NCBI GenBank assembly: GCA_038209775.1
Contig: JBBQXK010000001.1
Span: 1 to 64,000 of the forward strand
Length of the DNA stretch: 64,000 nucleotides
Direction of reading: 5' to 3'
DNA from: JBBQXK01 sp038209775
GTDB taxonomy: Bacteria > Pseudomonadota > Alphaproteobacteria > Rhodobacterales > Rhodobacteraceae
Positions within the stretch are counted from its first letter, which is position 1; each line of letters starts with the position of its first letter. This document shows positions 44,718 through 55,186 of this stretch, piece by piece. Under the pieces are notes generated by a model. The model did no database searches. It saw only the letters and a list, made by a program, of their open reading frames with translations, and was not told the DNA's origin. The position numbers and the translations under genes are program-made.

Positions 44718-46535
44718 ATGTCGTTTCACTTTATCGGGAAAATGCTGTGTTTCGGGGGGCTGGTTGCCAGCCTTGCCATGGTCGCGGCCCCCGGCGCGGC
44801 ACAGCCTGTGCATGGCATAGCTATGTATGGGGAACCCGCCCTTCCACCTGATTTTGTGTCGCTGCCCTATGCCAATCCCGACGCGCCCAAAGGCGGGCGG
44901 ATCGTTTTCGGCGAGGCGGGCGGCTTTGATTCGCTGAACCCCTTCATCGTCAAGGGCCGCGCGCCCGCCGGCCTGACCGCCCTGACCATCGAGACACTGC
45001 TGGGCCGTTCCATCGACGAACCCTTCACCCTGTATGGCCTTTTGGCCGAATCGGTCGAGACCGACGAGGCCCGCAGCTATGTGGCCTTTACCCTGCGCGA
45101 GGGGGCCCGATTCGCCGATGGCAGTCCGGTGACGGTCGATGATGTGCTGTGGTCGATGGAGACATTGGGCACGAAAGGCTCGCCCCGCTATGCCGCCGCA
45201 TGGGCTGCGGTGACCACGGCGGAAGTCACCGGCCCACGGACCGTGCGTTTCAGCTTTGGCGAGGCGAACCGGGAATTGCCGCTGTTGTTGGGTCTGCGCC
45301 CGATCCTGAAACGGGCGCAATGGGAGGGGCGGGATTTCAGCGCCTCAACCCTTGATGCGCCGATCGGATCGGGCCCCTACCGGGTTAAGTCGTTCGAAGC
45401 GGGCCGGTACATCGTCTTTGAAAAGCGGGCCGACTGGTGGGGGGCGGAGTTGCCGTTCAACCGGGGCCTGCACAACCTGGACGAGGTGCGCTACGACTAT
45501 TTCGGTGATGGCGGCGTGGTCTTCGAGGCGTTCAAGGCCGGCGCCATCACCAGCTACCGCGAGACCAACGCGGCGAAATGGGCCACGAACTATGCCTTTC
45601 CAGCGGTGACGTCGGGCGAGGTGGTGCTGGCCACCATCCCGCATGGCCGCCCTTCGGGGATCGAGGGGCTGGTGATGAACACGCGCCGCCCGATGTTCGC
45701 CGACTGGCGGGTGCGCGAAGCGATGATCCAGGCGTTCAACTTCGAGTTGGCGAACCAGACGCTGACCGGCGGGGTGCAGCCCCGGATCACCAGCTATTTC
45801 GCGAACTCAGCCCTGGGCATGACCCCCGGCACCCCGGCCACGGGGGCGGAACTGGCGCTGTTGCAACCCTTTGCCGACAGCCTGCCGCCCGGCACCATCG
45901 AGGGCTATGCCCTGCCCGTGTCGGACGGGTCAGAGGCCAACCGCAAAGGCATACGGGCGGCCACAAAGCTTCTGGCCGAGGCGGGATGGACGGTAGAGGA
46001 CGGGGTCCTGAAGGATGCACAAGGCACGCCCTTTGCGTTCGAAATCCTGTTGCAGAACGGGCAGGATGACCCCGTCGGTTATGCCTCGATCTATGTCGAG
46101 GCGCTGAAACGGCTGGGGATTGCCGCGCGGATCACCACCGTGGATTCGGCGCAGTATATCGAACGGACGAACGTCTATGACTTTGACATGACGCATTATA
46201 TCCGGTCCCTGTCGCTGAGCCCCGGGACCGAGCAGAGACTTTACTGGGCGGCGGCGGGGGTGGCGGAACCCGGCACGCGCAACTGGATGGGAATGGACAG
46301 CCCTGCGGCAGAAGCGGCCATCGACGCGATGCTGACCGCGACCGATGCCGAAGCGTACACGGCCGCCACCCGGGCGCTGGACCGGGTACTGACGGCGGGG
46401 CGCTATGTGATCCCGGTGTGGTATTCGGATGTGTCGCGACTGGCCTACCGCAGCGATCTGCACTATCCTGCGCGCCTTCCGGTCTATGGCGACTGGCCCG
46501 GTTTCCAACCAGACACATGGTGGCATCAGGAATGA
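44718..46535 (+). CDS. YejA-like peptide ABC transporter substrate-binding protein
   Basis: A 605-aa periplasmic solute-binding protein of family 5. A signal peptide (LCFGGLVASLAMVAAPGAAQ) is followed by HGIAMYGEPALPPDFVSLPY and ANPDAPKGGRIVFGEAGGFD. This beginning is characteristic of YejA-type oligopeptide or microcin C binding proteins. The C-terminal half ends in typical family-5 fold sequence (DMTHYIRSLSLSPGTEQRLY). No permease or ATPase genes are adjacent, so it is an orphan or works with a remote transporter. A plausible TTGAAA-N17-TACCGT promoter lies at 44649-44677. A downstream start at 44742 is possible. Confidence 0.85.
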   Translation: MSFHFIGKMLCFGGLVASLAMVAAPGAAQPVHGIAMYGEPALPPDFVSLPYANPDAPKGGRIVFGEAGGFDSLNPFIVKGRAPAGLTALTIETLLGRSIDEPFTLYGLLAESVETDEARSYVAFTLREGARFADGSPVTVDDVLWSMETLGTKGSPRYAAAWAAVTTAEVTGPRTVRFSFGEANRELPLLLGLRPILKRAQWEGRDFSASTLDAPIGSGPYRVKSFEAGRYIVFEKRADWWGAELPFNRGLHNLDEVRYDYFGDGGVVFEAFKAGAITSYRETNAAKWATNYAFPAVTSGEVVLATIPHGRPSGIEGLVMNTRRPMFADWRVREAMIQAFNFELANQTLTGGVQPRITSYFANSALGMTPGTPATGAELALLQPFADSLPPGTIEGYALPVSDGSEANRKGIRAATKLLAEAGWTVEDGVLKDAQGTPFAFEILLQNGQDDPVGYASIYVEALKRLGIAARITTVDSAQYIERTNVYDFDMTHYIRSLSLSPGTEQRLYWAAAGVAEPGTRNWMGMDSPAAEAAIDAMLTATDAEAYTAATRALDRVLTAGRYVIPVWYSDVSRLAYRSDLHYPARLPVYGDWPGFQPDTWWHQE

Positions 46536-46642
46536 CGAAAGCGCTTCTTCTGGCCGTGCTCTTGTTGGCGGGTTGCAACACGATTGCAGGCGTCGGGCGC
46601 GACATCACCAACGGGGCGGAACGGGTCGGTCAGTTGTTCTGA
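46532..46642 (+). CDS. Entericidin-type small lipoprotein
   Basis: A 36-aa lipoprotein, MTKALLLAVLLLAGCNTIAG, with lipobox LAGC and Cys15. The short tail VGRDITNGAERVGQLF matches the entericidin A/B pattern. Its ATG overlaps the upstream stop (ATGA). Entericidins were described as an antidote/toxin pair in enteric bacteria. In alphaproteobacteria single copies are common and of unclear role. Confidence 0.8.
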   Translation: MTKALLLAVLLLAGCNTIAGVGRDITNGAERVGQLF

Positions 46643-46682
46643 CGCCGCGTGCTCTCCCGCGGGCCAGGCCCTTGGGCCGGGC

Positions 46683-46812
46683 AAGGGGGGCTTTCGCCCC
46701 CCTTGGACCCCCCTGCACCCTTTCCGGCACCGTTTGGATGGGTGGCAAAAGGGGGCGCTGCCCCCTCGGCCCTGAAGGGCCTCACCCCCGGGATATTTGG
46801 ATCAAGGTGAAT
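46683..46812 (+). repeat. Dispersed intergenic element, copy E
   Basis: Two GC hairpins (AAGGGGGG/CCCCCCTT; GGGGGC/GCCCCC) are followed by CCCGGGATATTTGGATCAAG and GTGAA. It is the longest copy, filling most of the 250-bp gap between the entericidin and the FrnE-like gene. Confidence 0.6.
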
Positions 46813-46894
46813 GGAGGGGATATGTTTGCCCTTGGCTTGCAAGCCCCGGTGGGCGGGGATAGGTCTGCGATATTCCCCCAGCCGGTGCCCGTCC

Positions 46895-47530
46895 ATGATC
46901 CATCTTGACATCTTTTCCGATCCCGTCTGCCCCTGGTGCTATATCGGCAAGGCGCATCTCGATCGCGCGCTGGAGGCGCGGGGGGATCATCCGTTTGAAA
47001 TCGAATGGCATCCCTTTCAGTTGAACCCGGACATGCCCCCGGGAGGGATGGACCGCGCGAGCTATCTTGAGGCCAAGTTCGGCGGCAAGGATAGGGCGGT
47101 GGCCATCTATGCGCGGGTCGAGGCGGCGGCGCGCGAGGCGGGGCTGGCGATGGATTTCGGCAATATTCCCCGCATTCCCAACACGATGGACGCGCACCGG
47201 CTGATCCATTGGGCGGGGCTGGAGGGCAAGCAGACGCTGATGAAGGCGGCCCTCATGCGCGCCTACTGGCGGGATGGGCGGGATATCGGCGACCTGGACA
47301 CGCTGGCGGATATCGCGGGCGAAGTGGGGCTGGACCGGGCGGTGATGGCGCGGCTGTTGGCCAGCGACGCCGACCACGACGCGATTGCCGCCCGTGATGC
47401 GCATGCCCGCGAGCGTGGCGTCAATGCGGTGCCGACGTTTCTGATCGCCAACCAGTATGTGCTGTCAGGGGCGCAACCGCCGGCGCTGTGGGGTCAGGTG
47501 ATGGCGGAACTGGAAAGCAAAGCCTCGTGA
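46895..47530 (+). CDS. FrnE-like DsbA-family oxidoreductase
   Basis: A 211-aa thioredoxin-fold protein of the DsbA/2-hydroxychromene-2-carboxylate isomerase superfamily. MIHLDIFSDPVCPWCYIGKA has the active-site CPWC. NMDAHRLIHW-type sequence (NTMDAHRLIHWAGLEGKQ), GVNAVPTFLIANQYVLSGAQ with the cis-Pro, and ARDAHARERG are further features. No signal peptide, so cytoplasmic. Its stop overlaps the MFS start (GTGA). Confidence 0.88.
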   Translation: MIHLDIFSDPVCPWCYIGKAHLDRALEARGDHPFEIEWHPFQLNPDMPPGGMDRASYLEAKFGGKDRAVAIYARVEAAAREAGLAMDFGNIPRIPNTMDAHRLIHWAGLEGKQTLMKAALMRAYWRDGRDIGDLDTLADIAGEVGLDRAVMARLLASDADHDAIAARDAHARERGVNAVPTFLIANQYVLSGAQPPALWGQVMAELESKAS

Positions 47531-48744
47531 CCGTAATCCCTGTCGCCCGCCCCGCGCCGTCGCGGATCGAGTTCATCGCATTGATTGCAATGCTGTTTTC
47601 GACCATCGCGCTGGCCATCGACGCGATGCTGCCCGCCGTGCCTGCCATTGCCGCGGAACTGAGCCCTGACAACCCCGAACGCGCCGGGCTGGTGATTTCC
47701 AGCTTTGTGCTGGGCATGGGGATCGGGACCTTTGTCGCGGGGCCGCTGTCAGACTGGTACGGGCGCAAGGCGACCATTCTGGGGGGGTTGGCGCTGTTGA
47801 TCGCGGGGTCGGTGCTGGCGGCCTATTCGTGGTCGATGGAGAGTTTGCTGGCCGCGCGGGTGATCATGGGCTTGGGGGCTGCGGCGCCGCGGGTGGCGTC
47901 TATGGCATTGGTAAGAGACCTTTATTCCGGTCGGCAGATGGCGCAGATCATCAGTTTCGCGATGATGGTGTTCATGATCGTGCCTGCCGCCGCCCCTGCC
48001 ATGGGGGCCTTGGTGATAGCGGGCTATGGCTGGCGCGGGGTGTTCTGGACGTTTGTGATCTTTTCGCTGGTGGTCGGCACCTGGCTGACACTACGGCAGC
48101 CCGAGACGCTGACGGCAGAGGCGCGGGTGCCTTTGCGGGTGGCGACACTGGTGGCGGGGGCGCGGGTGGTGTTGTCGAACCGGCTGGCGCTGGCGTCGAT
48201 GTTTGTGCAGACGATGATCTTTGGGGTGCTGTTCGGCACGCTGTCATCGGTGCAGCCGTTGTTCGAAAAGACCTTCGGGCGGGGCGATACGTTCCCTGCC
48301 TGGTTCGCGCTGATCGCCCTGTGCTCGGCGGGGGCGAGCCTGACAAATGCGTTGCTGGTCAAGCGGTTGGGCATGTACCGAGTGGTCATCAACGTGCTGG
48401 CGGTGCAGATCGTGCTGTCGGGGACGATGGCGGTGATGACGCTGGGGGGGCTGTGGCCCGGGGCGCTGTATTTTCCAGCCTATGTCGTCTGGGTGGTCTG
48501 CCTGTTTGCCATGGCGGGGATGACGGTGGGCAACCTCAACGCCATTGCGATGGAGCCTATGGGCCATATCGCGGGGCTGGCGGCCAGCGTCATTCTGGCG
48601 CTGCCGACGATTGTGTCCACCGCCATCGCGGCCCCCCTGGGGCTGGCGTTTGACGGGTCACCCGGGCCGCTGGCACTGGGGGCGTTCGTGTGTATCGGGC
48701 TTGCGTTCTGCGTGATGCCTCAGATGCGACCGGGGCGGGGTTAG
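47527..48744 (+). CDS. MFS drug-resistance-type exporter (Bcr/CflA family)
   Basis: A 405-aa major facilitator with 12 hydrophobic helices. FVAGPLSDWYGRKATILGGL carries the MFS motif A between helices 2 and 3. ARVIMGLGAAAPRVASMALV and AAPAMGALVIAGYGWRGVFW match the Bcr/CflA drug:H+ antiporter group (DHA1). Substrate unknown. The start is a GTG that overlaps the preceding stop (GTGA), so the pair is co-translated. Confidence 0.87.
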   Translation: MTVIPVARPAPSRIEFIALIAMLFSTIALAIDAMLPAVPAIAAELSPDNPERAGLVISSFVLGMGIGTFVAGPLSDWYGRKATILGGLALLIAGSVLAAYSWSMESLLAARVIMGLGAAAPRVASMALVRDLYSGRQMAQIISFAMMVFMIVPAAAPAMGALVIAGYGWRGVFWTFVIFSLVVGTWLTLRQPETLTAEARVPLRVATLVAGARVVLSNRLALASMFVQTMIFGVLFGTLSSVQPLFEKTFGRGDTFPAWFALIALCSAGASLTNALLVKRLGMYRVVINVLAVQIVLSGTMAVMTLGGLWPGALYFPAYVVWVVCLFAMAGMTVGNLNAIAMEPMGHIAGLAASVILALPTIVSTAIAAPLGLAFDGSPGPLALGAFVCIGLAFCVMPQMRPGRG

Positions 48745-48770
48745 GCGGCTGGGATTGCTGGGTTTTCCCC

Positions 48771-48825
48771 GTATTCGGGGCGTATTCGGCGCGTATTACA
48801 TCCGTATTACATCTGTACATACGTT
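48771..48825. repeat. 11-bp tandem array between convergent genes
   Basis: Units begin at 48771, 48782, 48793, 48804 and 48815, exactly 11 bp apart: GTATTCGGGGC, GTATTCGGCGC, GTATTACATCC, GTATTACATCT and a diverged GTACATACGTT. It lies between the MFS and mfd stops. The period matches the array near 6.8 kb. Confidence 0.75.
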
Positions 48826-48838
48826 TTGCAATTTCCGC

Positions 48839-51800
48839 TCAGGTGGTGGCCTTTGGCCGGACCACCTTTTCGGCCAGATCGCGGGCGATGGCGAAGGCGC
48901 CCTTGATGCGCTCGGCTTCGGTTTTCCAGTCCTGAACCAGCACGATCTTGTTGCCGGCGATGCGGGCACCGGGGCCTTGCGCCTTGATGAATTCGACCAG
49001 CCCTGCCGGATTGGCGAACTTGTCCTGATGGAATTGCACGGTGGCCCCGCGCGGGCCCGCATCCAGCCGCGCGATGCCGGCGCGTTTGCACATCGCCTTG
49101 ATCCGCACGATCAGGAGAAGCGTGTTCACCTCGCGCGGCAGGGGGCCGAAACGGTCGATCAGCTCGGCGGCGAACCCTTCGAGTTCCACCTTGGTCGTGA
49201 GGTTCGACAGGCGGCGATAGAGGCCGAGGCGGAGGTCAAGGTCGGGCACATAGTCTTCGGGGATGAGGACGGGCACGCCAAGGTTGATCTGGGGGGCCCA
49301 GGCATCCGTCGCCTCAGTCAGGCCGCCGATTTCGCCCGAGCGGAGTTTGGCAATCGTTTCCTCCAGCATCTGCTGGTATAATTCATAGCCCACCTCCTTG
49401 ATATGGCCCGATTGTTCGTCGCCAAGAAGGTTCCCGGCACCGCGCAAGTCAAGGTCATGCGAGGCGAGGTTGAAGCCTGCACCGAGTGAGTCGAGCGAGC
49501 CGAGCAGACGCAGCCGTTTCATCGCCTGTGGCGTCAGGGGCATTCTGGGTCGGGTGGTCAGATAGCAATAGGCGCGGGTTTTGGAACGGCCGACGCGGCC
49601 CCGGATCTGGTAGAGCTGCGACAGGCCGAACATGTCGGCGCGGTGGACGATCATGGTGTTGGCGGTGGGGATGTCGAGACCGCTTTCGACGATGGAGGTG
49701 GCCAGCAGCACATCGTGGCGGCCATCGTAGAACTGGTTCATCCGGTCATCGAGATCGCCCGCCGCAAGCTGGCCATGGGCCACGACAAAGCTGACTTCGG
49801 GCACCTGATTGCGCAGGAAATCCTCGATATCCGGCAGGTCGGCGATGCGGGGGACGACGAAGAAGGATTGGCCACCCCGGAAGCGTTCGCGCAGAAGCGC
49901 CTCGCGCAGGGTGACGGTGTCGAACTCGGACACATAGGTGCGGATCGCGAGGCGGTCGACCGGGGGGGTGGCGATGATCGACAGGTCGCGGACGCCGGTG
50001 AGGGACAGTTGCAGGGTGCGGGGGATCGGGGTGGCGGTGAGGGTCAGCACATGCACCTCGGACCGCATTTCCTTGAGGCGTTCCTTGTGGGTGACGCCGA
50101 AGTGCTGTTCCTCGTCGATCACGAGCAGGCCCAGGGTTTTGAAGCTGATGCCCTTGGCCAGAAGGGCGTGGGTGCCGATGCAGATATCGACGGTGCCATC
50201 GGCCAATCCTGCGCGGGTAGTGTTTGCGTCCTTGGTGCTGACGAAACGGGACAGGGGTTTGATGTTCACCGGAAAACCCCGGAAACGTTCGACAAAGCTG
50301 CGATAGTGCTGGCGGGCCAGGAGGGTCGTCGGGCAGACGACCGCGACCTGCTGACCTGACAACGCGGCGGCGAAGGCGGCGCGCATCGCGACCTCGGTCT
50401 TGCCGAAACCCACATCGCCCACGATCAGGCGATCCATCGGCATGCCCTTTTCAAGGTCGGTCATGACGTCGCCGATGGCCGTCAGTTGGTCATCGGTTTC
50501 GACGTAAGGAAAGCGCGCGGCGAAGGCCTCCCACAGGCTGGGGGGTGCCTCAAACACCGGGGCCTCGCGCAGGGCGCGTTCGGCGGCAATGCGCATCAGG
50601 CGGTCGGCGATTTCGCGGATGCGGTTCTTGAGTTTGGCCTTTTTCGCCTGCCAGGCACCGCCGCCCAGCTTGTCGAGAAGCCCGTCCTCGTGGCCAAAGC
50701 GGCTGAGAAGTTCGATGTTCTCGACGGGCAGGTAGAGTTTCGAGCTTTCGGCGTATTCGATGAGGATGCATTCGTGGGGGGCACCGAGGGCGGTGATCGT
50801 CTCCAGCCCCTTGTACCGACCGACGCCGTGTTCGATGTGCACCACCAGATCGCCGGGCGACAGGGTTTCGGCGTCGCGCAGGAAATTCTCGGCCTTGCGT
50901 TTCTTGCGGGGGCGACCGACGAGGCGGTCGCCGAGGATGTCCTGTTCCGAGATGACGGCAAGGCCCGGCGCTGTGAAACCCGCCTCAAGCGCCCAGACCA
51001 TCAGGTATAGGCCGCCCTTGCCCGGGGGCACCTCGCGGAAGTCGCGGATGGGGGTGGCGCCGGTCAGGCCCTGATCCTCGATCAACCCGCGCAGGCGGTC
51101 GCGGGCACCGTCGGACCATGAGGCGATGACCACCTGGGACACTTCACGCAGAGTGCGAAGATGATCGGCGAGGGTGTTGAAAAGGCTGATGTTCTCTTGC
51201 TGGCGTTCGGGCGCGAAGCTGCGGCCCGCGCGGCCACCGGCATCGAGCACCCCCGGCCCCGGCGATTGCGGCAGGGGTGACAGTTGCACGACGCGGCGGT
51301 GGGCCAATGCGGCCTCCCACGCGGGGTCATCCAGATACAGCAGGCCCGGCGCGCAGGGTTTGTAGACGGTGTCGATGCGGCCCTTGGCCGTCATCCCCTC
51401 ACGCCGCGCATCGTACTGATCCTCGATCCCGGCCCAGCGTGACAGGCGCATGGCGGTGATCTGGTCATCCAGCATCACGGACGCATCGGGCAGGTGATCA
51501 AAGAGGGTTTCCAGACGGGCGTGGAAGAACGGGAGCCAGTGTTCCATGCCCTGATGTTTGCGCCCGGCGCTGACGGCCTCATACAAAGGATCGTCGGCCC
51601 CCCCGGCCCCGAACTCGGCCCGGTAGGACTGGCGGAAACGGGCGATGGCGGGGTCGTCGAGGATGACCTCGGAGACGGGGGCGATCTCGATGGATTTGAG
51701 TTTTTCGGTGGTGCGCTGGGTGACCGGATCGAAGCGGCGCAGGCCGTCAAGCTGGTCACCGAAGAAATCGAGGCGGACGGGGCCGCCGTCGCCGGGGGGG

Positions 51801-52291
51801 TAGATGTCGACGATACCGCCACGGATGGCAAAGTCACCCGGTTCGGCCACGGTGGTGGCGGGCGAGAACCCCATGCGCGAGAGGAACCCGCGCAGGCGCA
51901 CTTCATCGACGCGGTCGCCGACCTGGGCTGCAAAGGAGGCATCGCGCAGCACCTCGCGCGCGGGCAGACGCTGGGTGGCGGCGTTGAGGGTGCTCAGAAG
52001 GACAAAGCCGCCCCTGATGCCCCCCGACAGTGCCGCGAGCGTCGCCATGCGGCGGGCGGCGATGTCGGGGTTGGGCGAGATGCGGTCGTAGGGCAGGCAG
52101 TCCCAGGCGGGCAGGTCAAGGACCGGCAGACCGGGGGCCATGACCGCCAGCGCCTCGCGCAGTGCGGCCATGCGTTTGTCGTCGCGGGCGATGTGGATGA
52201 CGGGCTGGCCGCGTTCGGCCTCGCGCGCCAGCAGGCGTGCGTCAAAGCCTTCGGGGGCGCCGCCAAGGGTGATGCGTTCTGTGCCGGTCAT
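48839..52291 (-). CDS. mfd: Transcription-repair coupling factor
   Basis: An 1150-aa SF2 translocase that removes stalled RNA polymerase at lesions and recruits UvrA. The N-terminal UvrB-like domains include LPAWDCLPYDRISPNPDIAA and GDFAIRGGIVDIYPPGD. The CarD-like RNAP-interaction region has DLVVHIEHGVGRYKGLETI. The motor domain has GDVGFGKTEVAMRAAFAAAL (Walker A), VIDEEQHFGVTHKERLK and LTATPIPRTLQLSLTGVRDL, then GRVGRSKTRAYCYL (motif VI). The C-terminal D7 region includes DLRLGLYRRLSNLTTK. Length is normal for Mfd. Confidence 0.97.
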   Translation of the reverse strand: MTGTERITLGGAPEGFDARLLAREAERGQPVIHIARDDKRMAALREALAVMAPGLPVLDLPAWDCLPYDRISPNPDIAARRMATLAALSGGIRGGFVLLSTLNAATQRLPAREVLRDASFAAQVGDRVDEVRLRGFLSRMGFSPATTVAEPGDFAIRGGIVDIYPPGDGGPVRLDFFGDQLDGLRRFDPVTQRTTEKLKSIEIAPVSEVILDDPAIARFRQSYRAEFGAGGADDPLYEAVSAGRKHQGMEHWLPFFHARLETLFDHLPDASVMLDDQITAMRLSRWAGIEDQYDARREGMTAKGRIDTVYKPCAPGLLYLDDPAWEAALAHRRVVQLSPLPQSPGPGVLDAGGRAGRSFAPERQQENISLFNTLADHLRTLREVSQVVIASWSDGARDRLRGLIEDQGLTGATPIRDFREVPPGKGGLYLMVWALEAGFTAPGLAVISEQDILGDRLVGRPRKKRKAENFLRDAETLSPGDLVVHIEHGVGRYKGLETITALGAPHECILIEYAESSKLYLPVENIELLSRFGHEDGLLDKLGGGAWQAKKAKLKNRIREIADRLMRIAAERALREAPVFEAPPSLWEAFAARFPYVETDDQLTAIGDVMTDLEKGMPMDRLIVGDVGFGKTEVAMRAAFAAALSGQQVAVVCPTTLLARQHYRSFVERFRGFPVNIKPLSRFVSTKDANTTRAGLADGTVDICIGTHALLAKGISFKTLGLLVIDEEQHFGVTHKERLKEMRSEVHVLTLTATPIPRTLQLSLTGVRDLSIIATPPVDRLAIRTYVSEFDTVTLREALLRERFRGGQSFFVVPRIADLPDIEDFLRNQVPEVSFVVAHGQLAAGDLDDRMNQFYDGRHDVLLATSIVESGLDIPTANTMIVHRADMFGLSQLYQIRGRVGRSKTRAYCYLTTRPRMPLTPQAMKRLRLLGSLDSLGAGFNLASHDLDLRGAGNLLGDEQSGHIKEVGYELYQQMLEETIAKLRSGEIGGLTEATDAWAPQINLGVPVLIPEDYVPDLDLRLGLYRRLSNLTTKVELEGFAAELIDRFGPLPREVNTLLLIVRIKAMCKRAGIARLDAGPRGATVQFHQDKFANPAGLVEFIKAQGPGARIAGNKIVLVQDWKTEAERIKGAFAIARDLAEKVVRPKATT

Positions 52292-52313
52292 GTCCGTACC
52301 CCGGGGCCGCGCG

Positions 52314-52835
52314 TCAGAGCGCGCTTGCGTTCAGGTTGTGCCACATGCCCCACATCGTGGTCATGAGGATCGCCAGCACGCCGATGCCCTGGACCATCAT
52401 CCTGTGGCGGGTCAGCCTGCGGCACAGATCAATGCCCATGGGCTGGTCCAGCACGATGCGGTTGGCGGTGTAGAGGGTGAGGCCGCCCACCAGCGTCAGG
52501 GGGCCCGCAATCAGCAGGACCGCCTGCGCGTATTCGATCCGGTAGTACAGGGCGAGAACGCCCAGCCCCGTCAGCGCGAATGCAGCAAGGGCCACCAGCC
52601 ACAGTCCGGCCTCATGCACGATATGGGTCAGGCGGCGGACATTGACGCCGACGATCGCCTCAAGGTCACGGGCCGCCTCGCCGCCGGTGCGGCGGGCACG
52701 CAGCACCAGATCATAGGGCACGCCCACGACGTAATTCGTGGCGGTAGACCACACGACCGCGACCGACATCCAGAACCACAGGCTGGAGAATGACCGCGCG
52801 TCGATCACCTCAAAGACGGTTTCGTACCAGTTCAC
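52314..52835 (-). CDS. Four-helix membrane protein of unknown function
   Basis: A 173-aa protein from a GTG start, MNWYETVFEVIDARSFSSLW. Hydrophobic segments are WFWMSVAVVWSTATNYVVGV, LWLVALAAFALTGLGVLALY, VLLIAGPLTLVGGLTLYTA and MVQGIGVLAILMTTMWGM. Homologues in related bacteria are, to my memory, sometimes labelled 'component of SufBCD complex', which nothing here supports. Upstream in-frame starts lack membrane character. It follows mfd's start by 22 bp on the same strand and is divergent from hemB. Confidence 0.72.
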   Translation of the reverse strand: MNWYETVFEVIDARSFSSLWFWMSVAVVWSTATNYVVGVPYDLVLRARRTGGEAARDLEAIVGVNVRRLTHIVHEAGLWLVALAAFALTGLGVLALYYRIEYAQAVLLIAGPLTLVGGLTLYTANRIVLDQPMGIDLCRRLTRHRMMVQGIGVLAILMTTMWGMWHNLNASAL

Positions 52836-52965
52836 GCGAGACACGCCCCTTGCCCGGCGCGGCACCTGGCCTTGAGCGCCGCGCCTTTCCATGGCAGGCA
52901 AGGGATAAAGGTGCAAGCCCCCCGCGCTGCGGTCAGGCGATCCGCCCAACAAGGATGTGTTTTCA

Positions 52966-53964
<999 letters not shown>

Positions 53965-53984
53965 CGCCCGCGGCACGGGCAGGA

Positions 53985-54040
53985 CCGGGGGGTTTCACAC
54001 CCCCCGGACCCCCCGTGGGATATTTCCGGACAGAAAAAGT
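53985..54040 (+). repeat. Dispersed intergenic element, copy F
   Basis: A perfect hairpin CCGGGGGG/CCCCCCGG (7-nt loop) is followed by GGACCCCCCGTGGGATATTT and CCGGACAGAAAAAG. It lies just after hemB. Confidence 0.6.
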
Positions 54041-54162
54041 GGGGACGGGGGTGGCGGAAGACTGCCCGGATTGTGCCGTGATGGGTGACAGGGGGCGGCG
54101 GACGCGCTATATCTTGTGGGAAGGGGCCGCAAGACGCCCCGGGGCTGGGCAGCGAGGCAGTG

Positions 54163-54717
54163 ATGGACCATATCGGCAGACGGCGGGTTATCCTGGGGAT
54201 CGGGGCGCTGGCGGGGCTGGGCGCCTGTGCGAACGGGGTTGGCACCAACAACGCGGCCAAGATCGACGCGCGGGTGGATGCAACGCGGGACTATCTGTTT
54301 TCGCGCTATCCCGGCACGCGCGATCTGGCCTCGAAATCCTTTGGCGTCCTTTTCATGCCGCTGATCACCGAAGCCGGGTTCGGCATCGGCGGCGGCTATG
54401 GCCGGGGGGCGTTGCGGATCAATGACGCGACGGTCGATTTCTATTCCGCCACGCGTGCCACCATCGGTTTCCAGATCGGCGCGCAGCAATATGCGCATGC
54501 GCTGTTTTTCCTGACCGAATCCGCCATCTCGGATTTCCGCCGCTCGCCCGGTTGGGCGGTGGGGGCGGACGTGCGCTATGCCACGCCGGAACAGGGGGCG
54601 AGCCTGGGCAAGGAGACGACCGAGCTTGATCCGGTGATCGCACTGGTGTTCGGCCAGTCGGGGCTGATCGCGGGGGCCACGCTTGCGGGCGTGAAGTACA
54701 CGCGGATCATTCCCTGA
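54163..54717 (+). CDS. Ysc84-family lipoprotein
   Basis: A 184-aa lipoprotein. The signal MDHIGRRRVILGIGALAGLG contains an RRR pair and a lipobox LGAC with Cys22, so Tat or Sec export is possible. The rest (SKSFGVLFMPLITEAGFGIG, GGYGRGALRI, GVKYTRIIP) fits the Ysc84/SH3YL1 lipid-binding domain family. The role in bacteria is unknown. The 3' end overlaps the converging GNAT gene by 11 bp. Confidence 0.82.
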   Translation: MDHIGRRRVILGIGALAGLGACANGVGTNNAAKIDARVDATRDYLFSRYPGTRDLASKSFGVLFMPLITEAGFGIGGGYGRGALRINDATVDFYSATRATIGFQIGAQQYAHALFFLTESAISDFRRSPGWAVGADVRYATPEQGASLGKETTELDPVIALVFGQSGLIAGATLAGVKYTRIIP

Positions 54718-55186
54718 GGGGGGTCGCGGCGAGGTCCAGAACCATCAGGCGGTCGTCGTCCTCGACCACCCCGGTATCGCGGAAACCGAAGCTTTCGTAG
54801 AAGCCCCGGAAGCTGTGCGGTGTATCGCTGACCCCCAGCAACAGGCGCGGCGCGTGCCATTCGAGGGCCGTCGCGATTGCCATGCGCATGGCGCGGGCGC
54901 CATGGCCCCTGCCCTGCCGGTCTGCAGCGATCATCAGCCGCCAGAGATAGGCCGCCCTTGGATCGTGATAGGGGCCGCCGTGCCGCACCTCGGACGGTTC
55001 GATCATCGCCATCAGCCCGACAGGAGCATCGCCCGCCCAGAGGCCCCAGACATGCCCGCCCGGTTGCGCCGGCACCTCGGCCAGCGTCAGGGCATTGGCG
55101 GTGACCAGATCGCGCTGGTCGGGGTGTACCTGCAGCGCGCCCAAGGCGGCGACATGGACGGGATGAACGGCGCGGCGTTCCAGCAT
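54707..55186 (-). CDS. GNAT N-acetyltransferase
   Basis: A 159-aa acetyl-CoA-dependent acyltransferase. The acetyl-CoA loop is RQGRGHGARAMRMAI (the Q/RxxGxG/A motif), preceded by AYLWRLMIAAD and followed by SFRGFYESFGFRDTGVVEDD. The substrate is unknown; it resembles the diamine/spermine type. Its ATG directly follows the upstream dehydrogenase stop (TGAATG), so the two are co-transcribed. Confidence 0.88.
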   Translation of the reverse strand: MLERRAVHPVHVAALGALQVHPDQRDLVTANALTLAEVPAQPGGHVWGLWAGDAPVGLMAMIEPSEVRHGGPYHDPRAAYLWRLMIAADRQGRGHGARAMRMAIATALEWHAPRLLLGVSDTPHSFRGFYESFGFRDTGVVEDDDRLMVLDLAATPLRE

